Source: Geobacter sp. AOG2 (GTDB lineage: Bacteria > Desulfobacterota > Desulfuromonadia > Geobacterales > Pseudopelobacteraceae). Taken from it: a stretch of 64,000 bases of DNA. Under the pieces are notes generated by a model. The model saw only the letters and a program-made list of their open reading frames with translations, was not told the DNA's origin and did not search any database. The stretch lies in NCBI RefSeq assembly GCF_019972295.1, contig NZ_BLJA01000001.1:1760117-1824116 (forward strand), read 5' to 3'. Shown one piece after another: positions 21,228 through 30,358 of this stretch; within the stretch, counting starts at the first letter, position 1, and each line of letters starts with the position of its first letter. The position numbers and the translations under genes were made by a program.

Positions 21228-22790
21228 TTAGTGCCCCATGCCGCCACCCTCCTGATGTGAGGTTCGTTTCAGGAGGATCAGCAGAGGGATGATGGCCAGA
21301 AAGGCAAGGCCTATGATGAAGAAGATGCGGTTAAAGGCCAGGGAACCGGCCTGCTTGCGCAAAGCCCCGTACATCATGCCCAGGGCGGTCTTGTCGGCTT
21401 GGCCCGCAGCGATTCCCCGTGTGATCAGAGTCTGCTTCAGTCCTTCGAAACGCATCTGCCAAGCCGGATTATAGGATGTGACATGGGCTATCAGGTTATT
21501 CTGGTAAAACTGTTCCAACCGCGCCAGGAGGGTGGTGGCCATGGCAATGCCGACGCTGCCGCCGATATTGCGCAGCAGATTGAACATGCCGGTAGCGTTG
21601 CCCATCTCCGGTTTGGGGATGGTGGCCAGAGTCACGGTAGTCAAGGGTACGAAGATCATGGCCAGGCCGAAACCCAACACGATACGCGGCCAGGTGTAGT
21701 TCCAGAAGGCCCCTTGGAGGTTAAGCCCCTGCATGATGAACATGGAGGTGGCGCCGATGAGCAAGCCGACGAAGACAATCTTGCGGCCGTCGCGCTTCGC
21801 CATGGCTGCACCCACAAAGGGCATGGTTATAAGAGTGGCCACGCCACCGGGAGCCATGACCATGCCGGCATTGGTGGCTGAATACCCCATCAGGGTTTGC
21901 AGGAAAAGCGGGATCAGCATGATGGAGCTGTACAGGCAAAAACCGACCACGAACATGATGAAGTTGCCGGCAGAGAAGGAAACGTTTTTGAACAGGCGCA
22001 GGTTGATGATGGGGTGTTCATGGGTCAGCTCCACCCAGATCAGCGCTATCAGTGACATAACTGCGATAATGCTGAACGTTATGATGAACCGCGAACTGAA
22101 CCAGTCGTCCTGCTGCCCCTTGTCCAAGACCACCTGGAGTGATCCCATGCTGACGGTGAGCAGGAACAGTCCCCAGTAGTCGATGGAAATCTGCTCTCTG
22201 CCGCGCTTGAGATAGGCTGGGTCATAGATGAAGAAGGCACACATGATAAAAGCGATGATACCCACGGGCAGGTTGATGTAGAAGATCCAGCGCCAGTTGA
22301 GGTTGTCGGTGATCCACCCACCCAGAGCCGGGCCGACAATCGGGCCGGTCATGGCCCCGATGCCGAAGATGGCCATGGCCATGCCCCGTTGGTTTGGCGG
22401 GAAGGTCTCCATCATGATAGCTTGGCTGATCGGAATCAGCGCGCCTCCGGCGGCTCCCTGCAGTACCCGGAAGAAGATCAGCGAGGCCAGGTTGGGGGCT
22501 GAGCCGCACAAAAGAGATGCCAGAGTGAACAGCGCGATACAGGTCATCAAAAAGCGTTTTCGCCCGAAGACCCGCGCAAGCCAGCCGGTCATGGGGAGTA
22601 CCACGGCATTGCTGACCAGGTAGGAGGTCAGTACCCAAGTGACTTCATCGGTACCGGCGTTGAGGCTTCCCTGCATATGGGGCAGGGCCACGTTGGCCAC
22701 CGAGGTGTCGATGATCTCCATGATGGTGGGGAGCATAACCGTGATAGTGATCAGCCATTTATTGATATTTTTATCTTCTGATGTGGACAT
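21228..22790 (-). CDS. emrB: EmrB/QacA-type MFS drug-efflux transporter (DHA2, 14 TM)
   Basis: The 520-residue inner-membrane protein shows about 14 hydrophobic segments and the DHA2 motifs: ITVMLPTIMEIIDTSVANVALP at the start, the motif A-like loop TGWLARVFGRKRFL, and LQGAAGGALIPISQA with motif C-like GPIVGPALGGWITD. It is a proton-driven drug exporter that works with the adjacent EmrA adaptor and the TolC-like channel. Start ATG at 22790 has only a weak ribosome-binding site. It lies 31 bases after emrA. Confidence 0.93.
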   Translation of the reverse strand: MSTSEDKNINKWLITITVMLPTIMEIIDTSVANVALPHMQGSLNAGTDEVTWVLTSYLVSNAVVLPMTGWLARVFGRKRFLMTCIALFTLASLLCGSAPNLASLIFFRVLQGAAGGALIPISQAIMMETFPPNQRGMAMAIFGIGAMTGPIVGPALGGWITDNLNWRWIFYINLPVGIIAFIMCAFFIYDPAYLKRGREQISIDYWGLFLLTVSMGSLQVVLDKGQQDDWFSSRFIITFSIIAVMSLIALIWVELTHEHPIINLRLFKNVSFSAGNFIMFVVGFCLYSSIMLIPLFLQTLMGYSATNAGMVMAPGGVATLITMPFVGAAMAKRDGRKIVFVGLLIGATSMFIMQGLNLQGAFWNYTWPRIVLGFGLAMIFVPLTTVTLATIPKPEMGNATGMFNLLRNIGGSVGIAMATTLLARLEQFYQNNLIAHVTSYNPAWQMRFEGLKQTLITRGIAAGQADKTALGMMYGALRKQAGSLAFNRIFFIIGLAFLAIIPLLILLKRTSHQEGGGMGH

Positions 22791-22821
22791 TGAAGATCCG
22801 GTATTCTCTCGTCTGCGTGTC

Positions 22822-23958
22822 TCAGTTAAATGGGTTCAGGTCTTTGAGTATATCGGAGGTACTCCGTCCCACAAACACCGTCGGGATGACGCTCATCCCC
22901 ACCCGTAGCAGGTGCTCCGGGTCCGAGGTGTTGTCGATGGCTATCTTTACCGGGATCCGCTGAACCACCTTGACGTAATTGCCGGTGGCGTTCTCCGGGG
23001 GGAGCAGCGAGAAGGCCGCGCCGGTTCCGGCCATGATGCTGTCTACACTACCGTTGAACGTCCGTCCCGGATAGGCATCCACCGTGAATTCAACCTTTTG
23101 GCCGGGCCTGATATAGGTCAGCTGGCTTTCCTTATAGTTGGCCGTAATCCAGGCGTCCTGCAACGGCACCAGCGCCATCAGGGATTGCCCTGCCTGGATG
23201 TTGGTGCCCGGTTCGATGGATTTGCGCGTTATGTAACCATCCCGGGGTGCAAAAACCTTGGTATAGGAGAGTTGTAGCTTTGCCTCATCCATCTGCGCCC
23301 TTCGCTGGAGTATTCTGGCCTTGTTGCCGTCCCGGCTGGACAGGCCTGCCTCGGCTTGGGCGCGTTTGAGGGCCTCTGCCGCCTCTTTCAGCTTTGAGTC
23401 GGCAACGCGTTTGGCGGTTCTGAGACGGTCGAGCTGTTCCTTGGGGATTACCTCTCGGCTAAAGAGCGCCTCGCCACGGTTGAGGTCCAAGACCGCCTGG
23501 TCGTAATTGGCCTGGGCCGACTGGAGACCTGCCCGGGCCACGTCCGCCTTCCGGTATTCCCCGCCGGTCTCGTTTTCCGCCATGCCGACCCCCGCCTCGG
23601 TCTGGGCAACCTTCACCCGGTAGTCGCGGTCATCAAGCTCCACCAGAAGGTCGCCCTGCTTGACGAATTGGTTGTCGTTCACCAGCACATGCGTCACGGT
23701 CCCTGATACCTTGGCGGAAATCGGAACGATGCGGGCCTCAATGAAAGCGTTGTCGGTTTCAACGTGGGTTTTACTTTTGATCAGCCATTTAATTCCGAAC
23801 CATCCCCCGATGATAAGAAGAATCAGGAGGATAAGCAGCGCCTTGTAGCGCTTGCTAATGCCCGATTTTTCCTCCTCCGGCTCCGGCAACGCATCGTGCG
23901 CGGTCGGCGTGGCGCTTGGAGTCTCCTCTGTGGCTGGTGTGATCGTATCGTCTGCCAT
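22822..23958 (-). CDS. emrA: EmrA/HlyD-type membrane fusion protein
   Basis: The 378-residue periplasmic adaptor has a cytoplasmic acidic N-terminus, one transmembrane helix at about 40-58 (KALLILLILLIIGGWFGIKW), a biotinyl-lipoyl split domain (ARIVPISAKVSGTVTHVLV and APRDGYITRKSIEPGTNI), a coiled-coil hairpin rich in Ala/Glu/Arg, and the beta-barrel ending TGNYVKVVQRIPVKI. Start ATG 23958 is set by GGAGGAAG; an upstream frame is not needed. It links EmrB to the outer-membrane TolC homologue encoded just upstream. Confidence 0.93.
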   Translation of the reverse strand: MADDTITPATEETPSATPTAHDALPEPEEEKSGISKRYKALLILLILLIIGGWFGIKWLIKSKTHVETDNAFIEARIVPISAKVSGTVTHVLVNDNQFVKQGDLLVELDDRDYRVKVAQTEAGVGMAENETGGEYRKADVARAGLQSAQANYDQAVLDLNRGEALFSREVIPKEQLDRLRTAKRVADSKLKEAAEALKRAQAEAGLSSRDGNKARILQRRAQMDEAKLQLSYTKVFAPRDGYITRKSIEPGTNIQAGQSLMALVPLQDAWITANYKESQLTYIRPGQKVEFTVDAYPGRTFNGSVDSIMAGTGAAFSLLPPENATGNYVKVVQRIPVKIAIDNTSDPEHLLRVGMSVIPTVFVGRSTSDILKDLNPFN

Positions 23959-23986
23959 TACTTCCTCCGCTGGCGTAGGTAGTTGT

Positions 23987-25261
23987 TTAAAGTTCTCCCA
24001 CGGCACGCTTCAAGCGGGCAGTGGAAACCTGATAATCGTATAGCGCGCTGTAATAGTCGGTCTTAGCCTGAGTGACCAGAGTCTGGGCGTCCAACACCTC
24101 CGTTGCCGTGCCGACCCGTTCCTGATAGCGTTCTTTGTTGATGCGCAGGTTTTCTTCGCTCTGGCGGATGGCTGTTTCGGCTACGCTGATTCGCTCCCTG
24201 GCCACGTTGACATCGTTTTTGGAGGAGTCGATCTCCAGGCGTACCTGGGATTCCGCCTGGCGCAAGGCATCCTGGTTTCTGGAACGGTTGCGCACGGCCT
24301 TTTCCGTAGTTGCCGTAGAGGCGAAGCCGTCGAACAGGTTGACCTTGATGCCGATGGTGGCCGCCACGATGGTCTGTTCCAGCGCCTTGTCGTTTTGCAC
24401 GTAGTTGAGGGCGGCTTGGGTATAGAGTTCCGGGTAGAAGGCGGCCTTGCTTTCGCGCACCTCCATGTCGCTGGCTTGCACGCCGTGGCGCAGGGCGAGT
24501 ACATCATGGCGGCGGGAGAGTGCGTCGTTTTCGTTTACCAGTGACATCGAGCCATTTGACAGGGTAACCCCCTCATCCAGTTCGGCGCGAAAATTGGCTT
24601 GGGAACCGGTCAGAAAGTTGAGCTGAAGCCAGTCGTTTTCCTTGCGATTTTTCATGGTCAGAAGTTTTTGTTTGGCCGCCGCCAGGCGTACGTCAGCCTG
24701 CAGTACATCGTTACGGGTGACGACCCCTTCCTCGAACAGCGCCTGGGCCACGCGGCGGTGTTCTTCGACCTGAGTGACCTCGTCCGCGGCCGCAGTGATC
24801 AGTTTGTCGGTTTCCAGGATAGAGAAGTAGGCTTCGATCACCTGCAGCGATATATCTGTGCGGCGGGCTTCAAAGGATTGGACAGAAGAGTCGGCAAGGG
24901 CTCTGCTCATCTGTTGCCGTGCGTTTCGGCGGCCGAAATCGTAGATGGTGTAGGTAGCTGAGAGACCGGCTGTGGCGTAGTCTGCCTGCTGGGTCTCGGC
25001 TGCCATGCCGCCAATCTTTGCTCCCTGAGCGGCTTGCTGCACGGTGTAACCGGCCTGTGCATCGATGCGGGGATAGTTGGTCGCCGATGTCTGGCGAATA
25101 TCCTGTTCGGCTATTCGGGGTGACCAGGCTGCTGCTTTCAAGCCGGGATTATACTGTTTGGCCCGCTCCAGGCATTCCTGCAACGTGAGCGGGGCCGCCC
25201 AGGATACGGAACCGACCAGAAGAATGCCGGTAATGAAGAGGCTAAAAAGCAGGTTTTTCAT
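23987..25261 (-). CDS. TolC-family outer-membrane efflux channel
   Basis: The 424-residue protein has a Sec signal peptide (MKNLLFSLFITGILLVGSVSWA) and two OEP repeats rich in heptad helices: LTLQECLERAKQYNPGLKAA, then LQVIEAYFSILETDKLI, and in the second half LEIDSSKNDVNVARERISVA and TEVLDAQTLVTQAKTDYYSALYDY-type segments. It forms the outer-membrane exit duct for the EmrAB pump. Start ATG 25261 with a GAGGG site overlaps the marR end by 20 bases, so translation is coupled. Confidence 0.92.
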   Translation of the reverse strand: MKNLLFSLFITGILLVGSVSWAAPLTLQECLERAKQYNPGLKAAAWSPRIAEQDIRQTSATNYPRIDAQAGYTVQQAAQGAKIGGMAAETQQADYATAGLSATYTIYDFGRRNARQQMSRALADSSVQSFEARRTDISLQVIEAYFSILETDKLITAAADEVTQVEEHRRVAQALFEEGVVTRNDVLQADVRLAAAKQKLLTMKNRKENDWLQLNFLTGSQANFRAELDEGVTLSNGSMSLVNENDALSRRHDVLALRHGVQASDMEVRESKAAFYPELYTQAALNYVQNDKALEQTIVAATIGIKVNLFDGFASTATTEKAVRNRSRNQDALRQAESQVRLEIDSSKNDVNVARERISVAETAIRQSEENLRINKERYQERVGTATEVLDAQTLVTQAKTDYYSALYDYQVSTARLKRAVGEL

Positions 25262-25685
25262 ATACCCTCTTTTCTCCACGAAGGATCTCCAATATACGTC
25301 CAAGTTCGGCAATATCTTTGTTACTCAGGCCGCTGGTGAGTTTTCCCAAGGCTTTTTTCGAGCATTCTCTCAACTGGGGCTCCAAGGTTCTCCCCCGGGG
25401 GGTTAGCTTGATTTGATACGCCCGACGGTCATGGGGATGGGTATGCCGTTCAACCAAACCAAATTTTTCCAGGCGATCGATCAGCCCCCCCAGCGTGGTG
25501 CGATCAACCTGACTCTTTTCGGATAATTCTACCTGGGTCAACCCGTCCTGCTGCCACAGGAAGGCAAGAATAGCATATTGGGGAGGCGTCAGATCGAATT
25601 TCTCTAATTCCTCCCTGAACAATGCAAAAGCCCTTTGGTAGGCCTTTGCCAGAAGAAAGCCGATGCTCTTTTCTATGTCATACAT
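25242..25685 (-). CDS. MarR-family transcriptional regulator
   Basis: The 147-residue winged-helix regulator carries the MarR pattern: LTPPQYAILAFLWQQDGLTQ leading into ELSEKSQVDRTTLGGLIDRLEKFGLVERHTHPHDRRAYQIKLTPRG, i.e. recognition helix, wing with DxR, and a C-terminal dimer helix. It is first in the marR-tolC-emrA-emrB-methyltransferase operon, so it most likely represses its own operon and is released by an exported aromatic compound. Candidate operators with ATTATGCA lie upstream at 25721 and 25813. Confidence 0.92.
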   Translation of the reverse strand: MYDIEKSIGFLLAKAYQRAFALFREELEKFDLTPPQYAILAFLWQQDGLTQVELSEKSQVDRTTLGGLIDRLEKFGLVERHTHPHDRRAYQIKLTPRGRTLEPQLRECSKKALGKLTSGLSNKDIAELGRILEILRGEKRVYEKPAF

Positions 25686-25720
25686 GATGTGTTTGTCCTC
25701 ATCGTCCTGTAATAATTGTC

Positions 25721-25826
25721 ATTATGCATATAATCAGTATGCTGTCAATTGTTGGATGCGAGGATGGATGATGTATCGACGCTATGCAAGAAATTGTTTG
25801 AATTTGTACGTGATTATGCAATAAAT
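25721..25826. promoter_or_regulatory. candidate MarR operators upstream of the efflux operon
   Basis: ATTATGCATATAAT (25721-25734) has 5-base inverted arms ATTAT/ATAAT, and a related ATTATGCAATAAAT lies at 25813-25826, both in the spacer divergent to the YciO-type gene. MarR proteins usually bind such AT-rich palindromes of 14-20 bases next to their own gene; that these are the sites is inference. Confidence 0.4.
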
Positions 25827-25894
25827 ACACGATAGTGCAAAATGGTATGACATTCCCCGGCCAATGACTGCCGGTAAAAGGAACCATCACGGAC

Positions 25895-26506
25895 ATGTTG
25901 CTTACCTTGGACTCCGAACACCCCCAACCGCACCAGGTTGCCCGCGTTGTGGACTGCCTGAAAAAGGGCGGCATTATTGCTTATCCTACCGACACGACCT
26001 ACGGCATCGGCTGTTCCATCTTCAATAAAAAGGGGATAGAGCGTATCTACCTCATGAAAGGGCGCGAACGGCGCAAACCGTTTTCGTTCATCTGTTCAAG
26101 TCTGTCCGAGGTCTCCCATTATGCAAAGGTGGGCAATAATGCCTTCAAGATACTAAAGCGCTACCTGCCCGGGCCTTATACCTTCATACTGGAGGCTACC
26201 CGCGATGTACCCGACCTGCTGCTGACTCGTCAAAAAACCGTGGGCATCAGAATTCCGGAGAACCGTATCTGCCTGGAACTGGTGCAGGCGCTGGGAAACC
26301 CGATCATAACTACTAGTGCCAACCTTTCCGGTGAAGACCCGGCCGGCGACCCCTATATTATTGAAGATACCTTCGGACACCAGCTCGATTTTGTCATCGA
26401 TGGCGGCCTTCTGACCACAGACGTCAGCTCGGTGGTGGCGCTGACCGGTGACACCCCGGAGGTGCTTCGGACCGGGGTGGGCGATGTGTCGTGGTGCTCT
26501 CATTGA
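25895..26506 (+). CDS. Sua5/YciO/YrdC-family protein (YciO-like)
   Basis: The 203-residue YrdC-fold protein contains AYPTDTTYGIGCSIFNKKG, the RNA/ATP-binding KGRERRKPFSFIC and ITTSANLSGEDP. True TsaC makes threonylcarbamoyl-AMP for tRNA t6A together with TsaD, which is also encoded in this window. The Arg-Arg-Lys-Pro-Phe-Ser-Phe form and the short C-terminus are closer to the YciO branch, whose role is less settled. It overlaps nothing and has no other t6A gene beside it. Confidence 0.8.
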   Translation: MLLTLDSEHPQPHQVARVVDCLKKGGIIAYPTDTTYGIGCSIFNKKGIERIYLMKGRERRKPFSFICSSLSEVSHYAKVGNNAFKILKRYLPGPYTFILEATRDVPDLLLTRQKTVGIRIPENRICLELVQALGNPIITTSANLSGEDPAGDPYIIEDTFGHQLDFVIDGGLLTTDVSSVVALTGDTPEVLRTGVGDVSWCSH

Positions 26507-26527
26507 CGTTGAAAAAGGACCTTGTTT

Positions 26528-26887
26528 ATGCGTAAACGTACCGTTAGAAACGGTCTGCGCCTGATTCTGGCTGCTCTTCTCCTGATCGTTCTGGTCAGCT
26601 TCTATCATGTTGGCATTGCCGATCTGTTTTCGTTGTCAGACCCGGCAGAAATGCGCCTTTATCGGCTGGGTATCTTCTGGGCCGCAGCTTTTGGTGGTTA
26701 CGGCGTTGTTCTGTCCGCCTTTGGCCTGGTGATGCCGGGGGATCCCCGCGACGCGCAGGTGCGGGTGTTGCCGGTGTTTTTTTTGATCCTCGGGACGGTA
26801 GCGCTCTTCTTCTACCTATTGGCATCGTCTTTCAACGAACCGACCCGACCGGAACGCCTGCAACCCGGCGATACGATCACGATTTGA
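26528..26887 (+). CDS. small membrane protein, 119 aa
   Basis: Three probable transmembrane segments are visible: LRLILAALLLIVLVSFYHVG, then LGIFWAAAFGGYGVVLSAFGLVM, and VLPVFFLILGTVALFFYLLA. A short soluble tail rich in Pro and Arg follows. No family is recognised. ATG 26528 follows AAAGGA at eight bases; a TTG two codons earlier is less likely. It starts 21 bases after the YciO-type gene, so the two probably form an operon. Confidence 0.65.
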   Translation: MRKRTVRNGLRLILAALLLIVLVSFYHVGIADLFSLSDPAEMRLYRLGIFWAAAFGGYGVVLSAFGLVMPGDPRDAQVRVLPVFFLILGTVALFFYLLASSFNEPTRPERLQPGDTITI

Positions 26888-26970
26888 CAGAGTCTGCCTG
26901 GCCCTTTGCGTAACAGGCCGTTATTTTTTATACTACATAATTAAAGTAAACTTTACATGGTTAAATCAAG

Positions 26971-26999
26971 TTGACTTATTTGTGTGTAAATTGTAACGT
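26971..26999 (+). promoter_or_regulatory. possible promoter of metY-type gene
   Basis: TTGACT (26971) and TAACGT (26994) are spaced by 17 bases. Just upstream is the 11-base palindrome GTAAA-C-TTTAC (26946-26956), a possible operator. The -10 match is modest. Confidence 0.35.
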
Positions 27000-27032
27000 T
27001 TGCTCATCATCACGGCATCCCAGGAGGAAAAC

Positions 27033-28319
27033 ATGGAAAACAGAACGCCCGCCCTTGAAACCTTAGCGCTCCATGCCGGCCACTCACCCGACTCAGCGAC
27101 GCTTTCCCGGGCTGTGCCCATTTATCAGACATCGTCATATGTATTCAAAAATTCCGAGCACGCCGCCAATCTGTTCGGTTTGAAGGAGCCCGGTAATATC
27201 TACACCCGCCTTATGAACCCCACCACCGATGTGCTGGAGCAACGCCTTGCGGCCATGGATGGTGGCGTTGGCGCTTTGGCGGTCGCCTCGGGGCAGGCCG
27301 CCATCACCTATGCCGTGCTCAATATCACCCGGGCCGGGCAGAACATCATCTCCACCAATTACCTCTATGGCGGGACTTACAACCTCTTTCACTACACCTT
27401 GCCCAAGCTCGGTATCACGGTAAAGTTCGTAGACTCTTCCGACCCGGAGAACGTGCGTCGCGCCATCGACGAAAATACCCGCCTGGTCTATACCGAGTCG
27501 GTCGGCAATCCCAAGAACAACGTTGACGATTTTGAGGCCATCGGCACCATTGCCCATGAAGCAGGAATACCTTTCATAGTTGACAATACGGTCACAACGC
27601 CGTTTCTCTTCAAGCCGTTTGAACATGGTGCCGACATCGTGGTCTACTCCCTGACCAAGTTTATCGGCGGCCATGGAACCAGCATCGGCGGGGCCGTGGT
27701 AGACGGCGGGAAATTTCCCTGGGATAACGGCCGGTTTCCGGAATTCACCGAGCCGGATCCATCCTATCATGGACTGAAATACTGGGAGGCTCTGGGCAAC
27801 CTCTCCTACATCCTCAAGATGCGGGTGACCCTGCTTCGCGATATGGGCGCTTGCTTGTCTCCCTTTAACGCGTTCCAGTTCCTGCAGGGGCTCGAAACAC
27901 TGCACGTCCGCATGCCGCGCCACGTGGAGAACGCCCGCGCCGTTGCCGCCTGGCTGGAACAGAGCCCGCTTGTCGCCTGGGTCAACTATCCCGGTCTGGC
28001 CAGCCACAAGGACCATAGCCGTGCCCTCAAATACCTTCCAAAGGGGGAGGGCGCCATCATCGGTTTCGGTATTAAGGGAGGCATGGAGGCTGGCAAAAAG
28101 TTCATCGACAACGTCAAATTGCTCTCTCATCTGGCCAATATAGGCGACGCCAAGTCGCTGGTCATCCATCCGGCCTCCACCACGCACCAGCAACTCTCCG
28201 AGGAGGAGCAGGTCGCGTCCGGTGTCACGGCGGACTTCATCAGGCTCTCCATCGGCCTGGAGAATATCGACGACATCATTGCCGACATCCAGCAGGCGTT
28301 GGAGGCCTCCCAACGGTAA
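27033..28319 (+). CDS. metY: O-acetylhomoserine sulfhydrylase (Cys/Met metabolism PLP enzyme)
   Basis: The 428-residue PLP enzyme makes homocysteine from O-acetylhomoserine and sulfide, a direct-sulfhydrylation route to methionine. Marks are [20 protein letters not shown], the substrate-binding [34 protein letters not shown], and the PLP lysine in [21 protein letters not shown]. The long C-terminal form and [20 protein letters not shown] favour OAH sulfhydrylase over cystathionine lyase. ATG 27033 follows AGGAGGAAAAC; a frame reaching back to 27000 lacks one. It is monocistronic, with a terminator after it. Confidence 0.9.
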   Translation: MENRTPALETLALHAGHSPDSATLSRAVPIYQTSSYVFKNSEHAANLFGLKEPGNIYTRLMNPTTDVLEQRLAAMDGGVGALAVASGQAAITYAVLNITRAGQNIISTNYLYGGTYNLFHYTLPKLGITVKFVDSSDPENVRRAIDENTRLVYTESVGNPKNNVDDFEAIGTIAHEAGIPFIVDNTVTTPFLFKPFEHGADIVVYSLTKFIGGHGTSIGGAVVDGGKFPWDNGRFPEFTEPDPSYHGLKYWEALGNLSYILKMRVTLLRDMGACLSPFNAFQFLQGLETLHVRMPRHVENARAVAAWLEQSPLVAWVNYPGLASHKDHSRALKYLPKGEGAIIGFGIKGGMEAGKKFIDNVKLLSHLANIGDAKSLVIHPASTTHQQLSEEEQVASGVTADFIRLSIGLENIDDIIADIQQALEASQR

Positions 28320-28340
28320 GTTGGACCATGTTTGTGCAGG

Positions 28341-28374
28341 AAAAGGGCAACCCTCTTGGGGCTGCCCTTTTTTT
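28341..28374 (+). terminator. terminator after metY
   Basis: AAAGGGCA pairs with TGCCCTTT, and CCC/GGG extends the stem around TCTT; the hairpin is followed by seven T residues. It separates metY from the queDE operon. Confidence 0.85.
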
Positions 28375-28456
28375 GAACCCAAATTTTTATTCAAGAAATA
28401 GCTTCGCGTTGTTGTGTGGTCTCTGTTGTTGCCGAGATCCGGAAACAGCCCGCCCC

Positions 28457-28485
28457 TTGTGGTTGCCTCTGTTTTTGTGTATTAT
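28457..28485 (+). promoter_or_regulatory. promoter of the queD operon
   Basis: TTGTGG (28457-28462), a 17-base spacer and TATTAT (28480-28485), with an alternative TATAAA at 28483. It lies about 44 bases upstream of the queD ATG. No PreQ1-type riboswitch fold was recognised between the two. Confidence 0.5.
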
Positions 28486-28528
28486 AAACAAGTTGAAGTA
28501 TCCTATCCCCTATTCAGGAGCCTGATTC

Positions 28529-28897
28529 ATGTATAAACTCACGATCCGCACGAGTTTTGCCGCAGCCCACAATTTGATCAACTACCAGGGGGATTGCGAG
28601 AATCTCCATGGCCACAACTGGAAGGTGGAAGTTACCGTGACTGCCAAGGAGTTGGACAAGGCCGGGCTGGGCATTGACTTCAAGGTGCTGAAGCGCGAGG
28701 CCGGTGTTGTCATTAACGAGCTTGACCATAAATACCTTAACGAAAACCCTGCGTTTCACGACGTTTCCCCGTCTTCGGAACATATCTCGCGCTACCTCTA
28801 CCAGCGGCTTTCCGAGCGCCTCAACAACGATGTCATCACGGTGGACTCCGTGACCGTATGGGAGTCGGACAACGCCTCTGCCTGCTATTATGAGTAA
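28529..28897 (+). CDS. queD: 6-carboxy-5,6,7,8-tetrahydropterin synthase
   Basis: Makes 6-carboxytetrahydropterin from dihydroneopterin triphosphate, the second step from GTP to 7-deazaguanine and queuosine. The 122-residue protein has the QueD zinc and catalytic sites: FAAAHNL, then DCENLHGHNWKVEV (zinc His pair and active Cys), LDHKYLNE, and the C-terminal VTVWESDNASACYYE with the catalytic Glu. It overlaps queE by 8 bases. Seven genes, from queD to HU, run almost without gaps from here. Confidence 0.93.
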   Translation: MYKLTIRTSFAAAHNLINYQGDCENLHGHNWKVEVTVTAKELDKAGLGIDFKVLKREAGVVINELDHKYLNENPAFHDVSPSSEHISRYLYQRLSERLNNDVITVDSVTVWESDNASACYYE

Positions 28898-29639
28898 TTC
28901 GGCCCGCATCAGTGAGATCTTCTCTTCCATCCAGGGGGAGGGTTATCTGGCCGGCCGGCGTCAGGTGTTCATTCGTTTGGACGAGTGCAATCTGGACTGC
29001 CGTTACTGCGATACAGTGTATGAAAAAAACTTTTTCTGCCAGGTGGAGACTGCTCCCGGTTCAGGGACTTTGTGTGCGCTCCCTCAACCGCCCGGCGTGG
29101 ATGGTCTCGTAACCCTGGTCTCGGAGTGGTGCAGCCGTCTGCCGGGCGCCCATCATTCGATCAGCGTTACCGGCGGGGAACCGCTGCTTCAATCCGAAGC
29201 ACTGCGTGAGTGGCTCCCGGAACTGCGCCGAATCCTCCCGATCCATCTGGAAACCAATGGCACCCTGCCTGTTCAGTTGGGGCGGGTTATCGATAGCATC
29301 GACTATATCAGCATGGATATGAAGCTCCCTTCCACAGCAGGTTGTGGCCAGGAACTCTGGCATGAGCACCGCCGTTTTCTGGAGGCCGCCGTGCAGCGGC
29401 AGGTCTCGGTCAAGGTGGTTATCGGCCAGGATACTTCGCCGGAAGAAATCGGCCAAGTCTGTGCTATCGTGGCCGCAGTAGAGCGCTCGACCCCCTTGTT
29501 TCTTCAACCTCTGTCCAACGCCGCAGGCGGGGTTGCCATCGCCGCCGAAAGAATTCTGCACTTGCAGGAAACTGCAGCGGCGCTGCTCCCCGATGTCCGG
29601 GTGATCCCGCAAATGCACAAAATGCTGGGGGCGTTGTGA
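28890..29639 (+). CDS. queE: 7-carboxy-7-deazaguanine synthase (radical SAM)
   Basis: Radical-SAM ring contraction of 6-carboxytetrahydropterin to 7-carboxy-7-deazaguanine. The cluster Cys lie in DECNLDCRYCDTVYE (CxxxCxxC, the standard radical-SAM spacing), preceded by EIFSSIQGEGYLAGRRQVFI and followed by the SAM-binding SVTGGEPLLQSEAL. The length of 249 residues is slightly longer than many QueE. It starts inside the queD stop region and overlaps the next gene by GTGA, so translation of the three is coupled. Confidence 0.92.
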   Translation: MSNSARISEIFSSIQGEGYLAGRRQVFIRLDECNLDCRYCDTVYEKNFFCQVETAPGSGTLCALPQPPGVDGLVTLVSEWCSRLPGAHHSISVTGGEPLLQSEALREWLPELRRILPIHLETNGTLPVQLGRVIDSIDYISMDMKLPSTAGCGQELWHEHRRFLEAAVQRQVSVKVVIGQDTSPEEIGQVCAIVAAVERSTPLFLQPLSNAAGGVAIAAERILHLQETAAALLPDVRVIPQMHKMLGAL

Positions 29640-30358
29640 TCATAGAAGAGATGACTATGACCGAGTTCGAGGCCGGTCTGGCTCTAACCCGGACAGTTTT
29701 GATCCCCTTTGGTTCGGTCGAGGAACATGGTAGCCATCTGCCACTTTCCACCGATACCCTGGAGGCCTACGAGGTCTGCAAAAAGGCCTCCAGGATTACG
29801 CCGCTGTTCGTGGCTCCGCCTGTTCATTACGGCAATTGCCGCTCCACTTCGTGCCATCCCGGCACCATCTCTATCTCTACCCAGACCCTTGGTGCGCTGT
29901 TCCGGGATATCGTGACTTCGTTGCGAGGGCAGGGGTTGCGTAGTTTTGTCGCCCTGACAGGGCATGCCGGAGGGGCACACCGTATGGCACTTCAGGATGC
30001 GGGCGAGACCCTGATAGCCCGGTTCGACGACATCTCCGTGGCCGTGGTGAGCGAATTCGACCTTGCCGGGGATGGTGGGCGGGATATCATTGAAACACCG
30101 GGCGACTCCCATGCCGGGGAGATCGAAACCTCGCGCATCCTCCACACCCATCCCCATCTGGTCAAGGGGCGAGCGCCCCGCGAGTTTCCCCATTTTCCTA
30201 ACGGTATTCTGGTGCGCGACAAACGCCGCTACTGGACCGGCGGCGTGTGGGGCGACCCCGGCAAGGCCACAGCCGAAAAGGGGGCGCGGCTGGAGGAATT
30301 GCTGGTGCGAAAACTGGTCGATTTGGTGCGAGAGATGAAAAGGGGTCGTGATGAATAG
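29636..30358 (+). CDS. creatininase-family amidohydrolase
   Basis: The 240-residue protein has the family metal residues: IPFGSVEEHGSHLPLSTDT (Glu, His, Asp), TGHAGGAHRMAL in place of the usual NGHGGN, and DSHAGEIETSRIL with the conserved Glu. The family includes creatininase, the FAPy deformylase ArfB of archaeal riboflavin and F420 synthesis, and MftE. Nothing identifies creatinine as substrate here. Because it is translationally coupled to queE (GTGA overlap), a pterin or deazaguanine related hydrolysis is a reasonable guess, but only that. GTG 29636 is the start. Confidence 0.8.
   Translation: MIIEEMTMTEFEAGLALTRTVLIPFGSVEEHGSHLPLSTDTLEAYEVCKKASRITPLFVAPPVHYGNCRSTSCHPGTISISTQTLGALFRDIVTSLRGQGLRSFVALTGHAGGAHRMALQDAGETLIARFDDISVAVVSEFDLAGDGGRDIIETPGDSHAGEIETSRILHTHPHLVKGRAPREFPHFPNGILVRDKRRYWTGGVWGDPGKATAEKGARLEELLVRKLVDLVREMKRGRDE

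Noticed and set aside
27135-28394. 419-codon minus-strand frame opposite the metY gene
   Set aside because: It is a shadow of a real plus-strand PLP enzyme and has no start signal or domain of its own. The same applies to other long antisense frames, for example at 12486-13505.
28457-28528. PreQ1 or SAM riboswitch ahead of queD or metY
   Set aside because: The leaders are too short (about 40 bases for queD) and show no matching conserved core.
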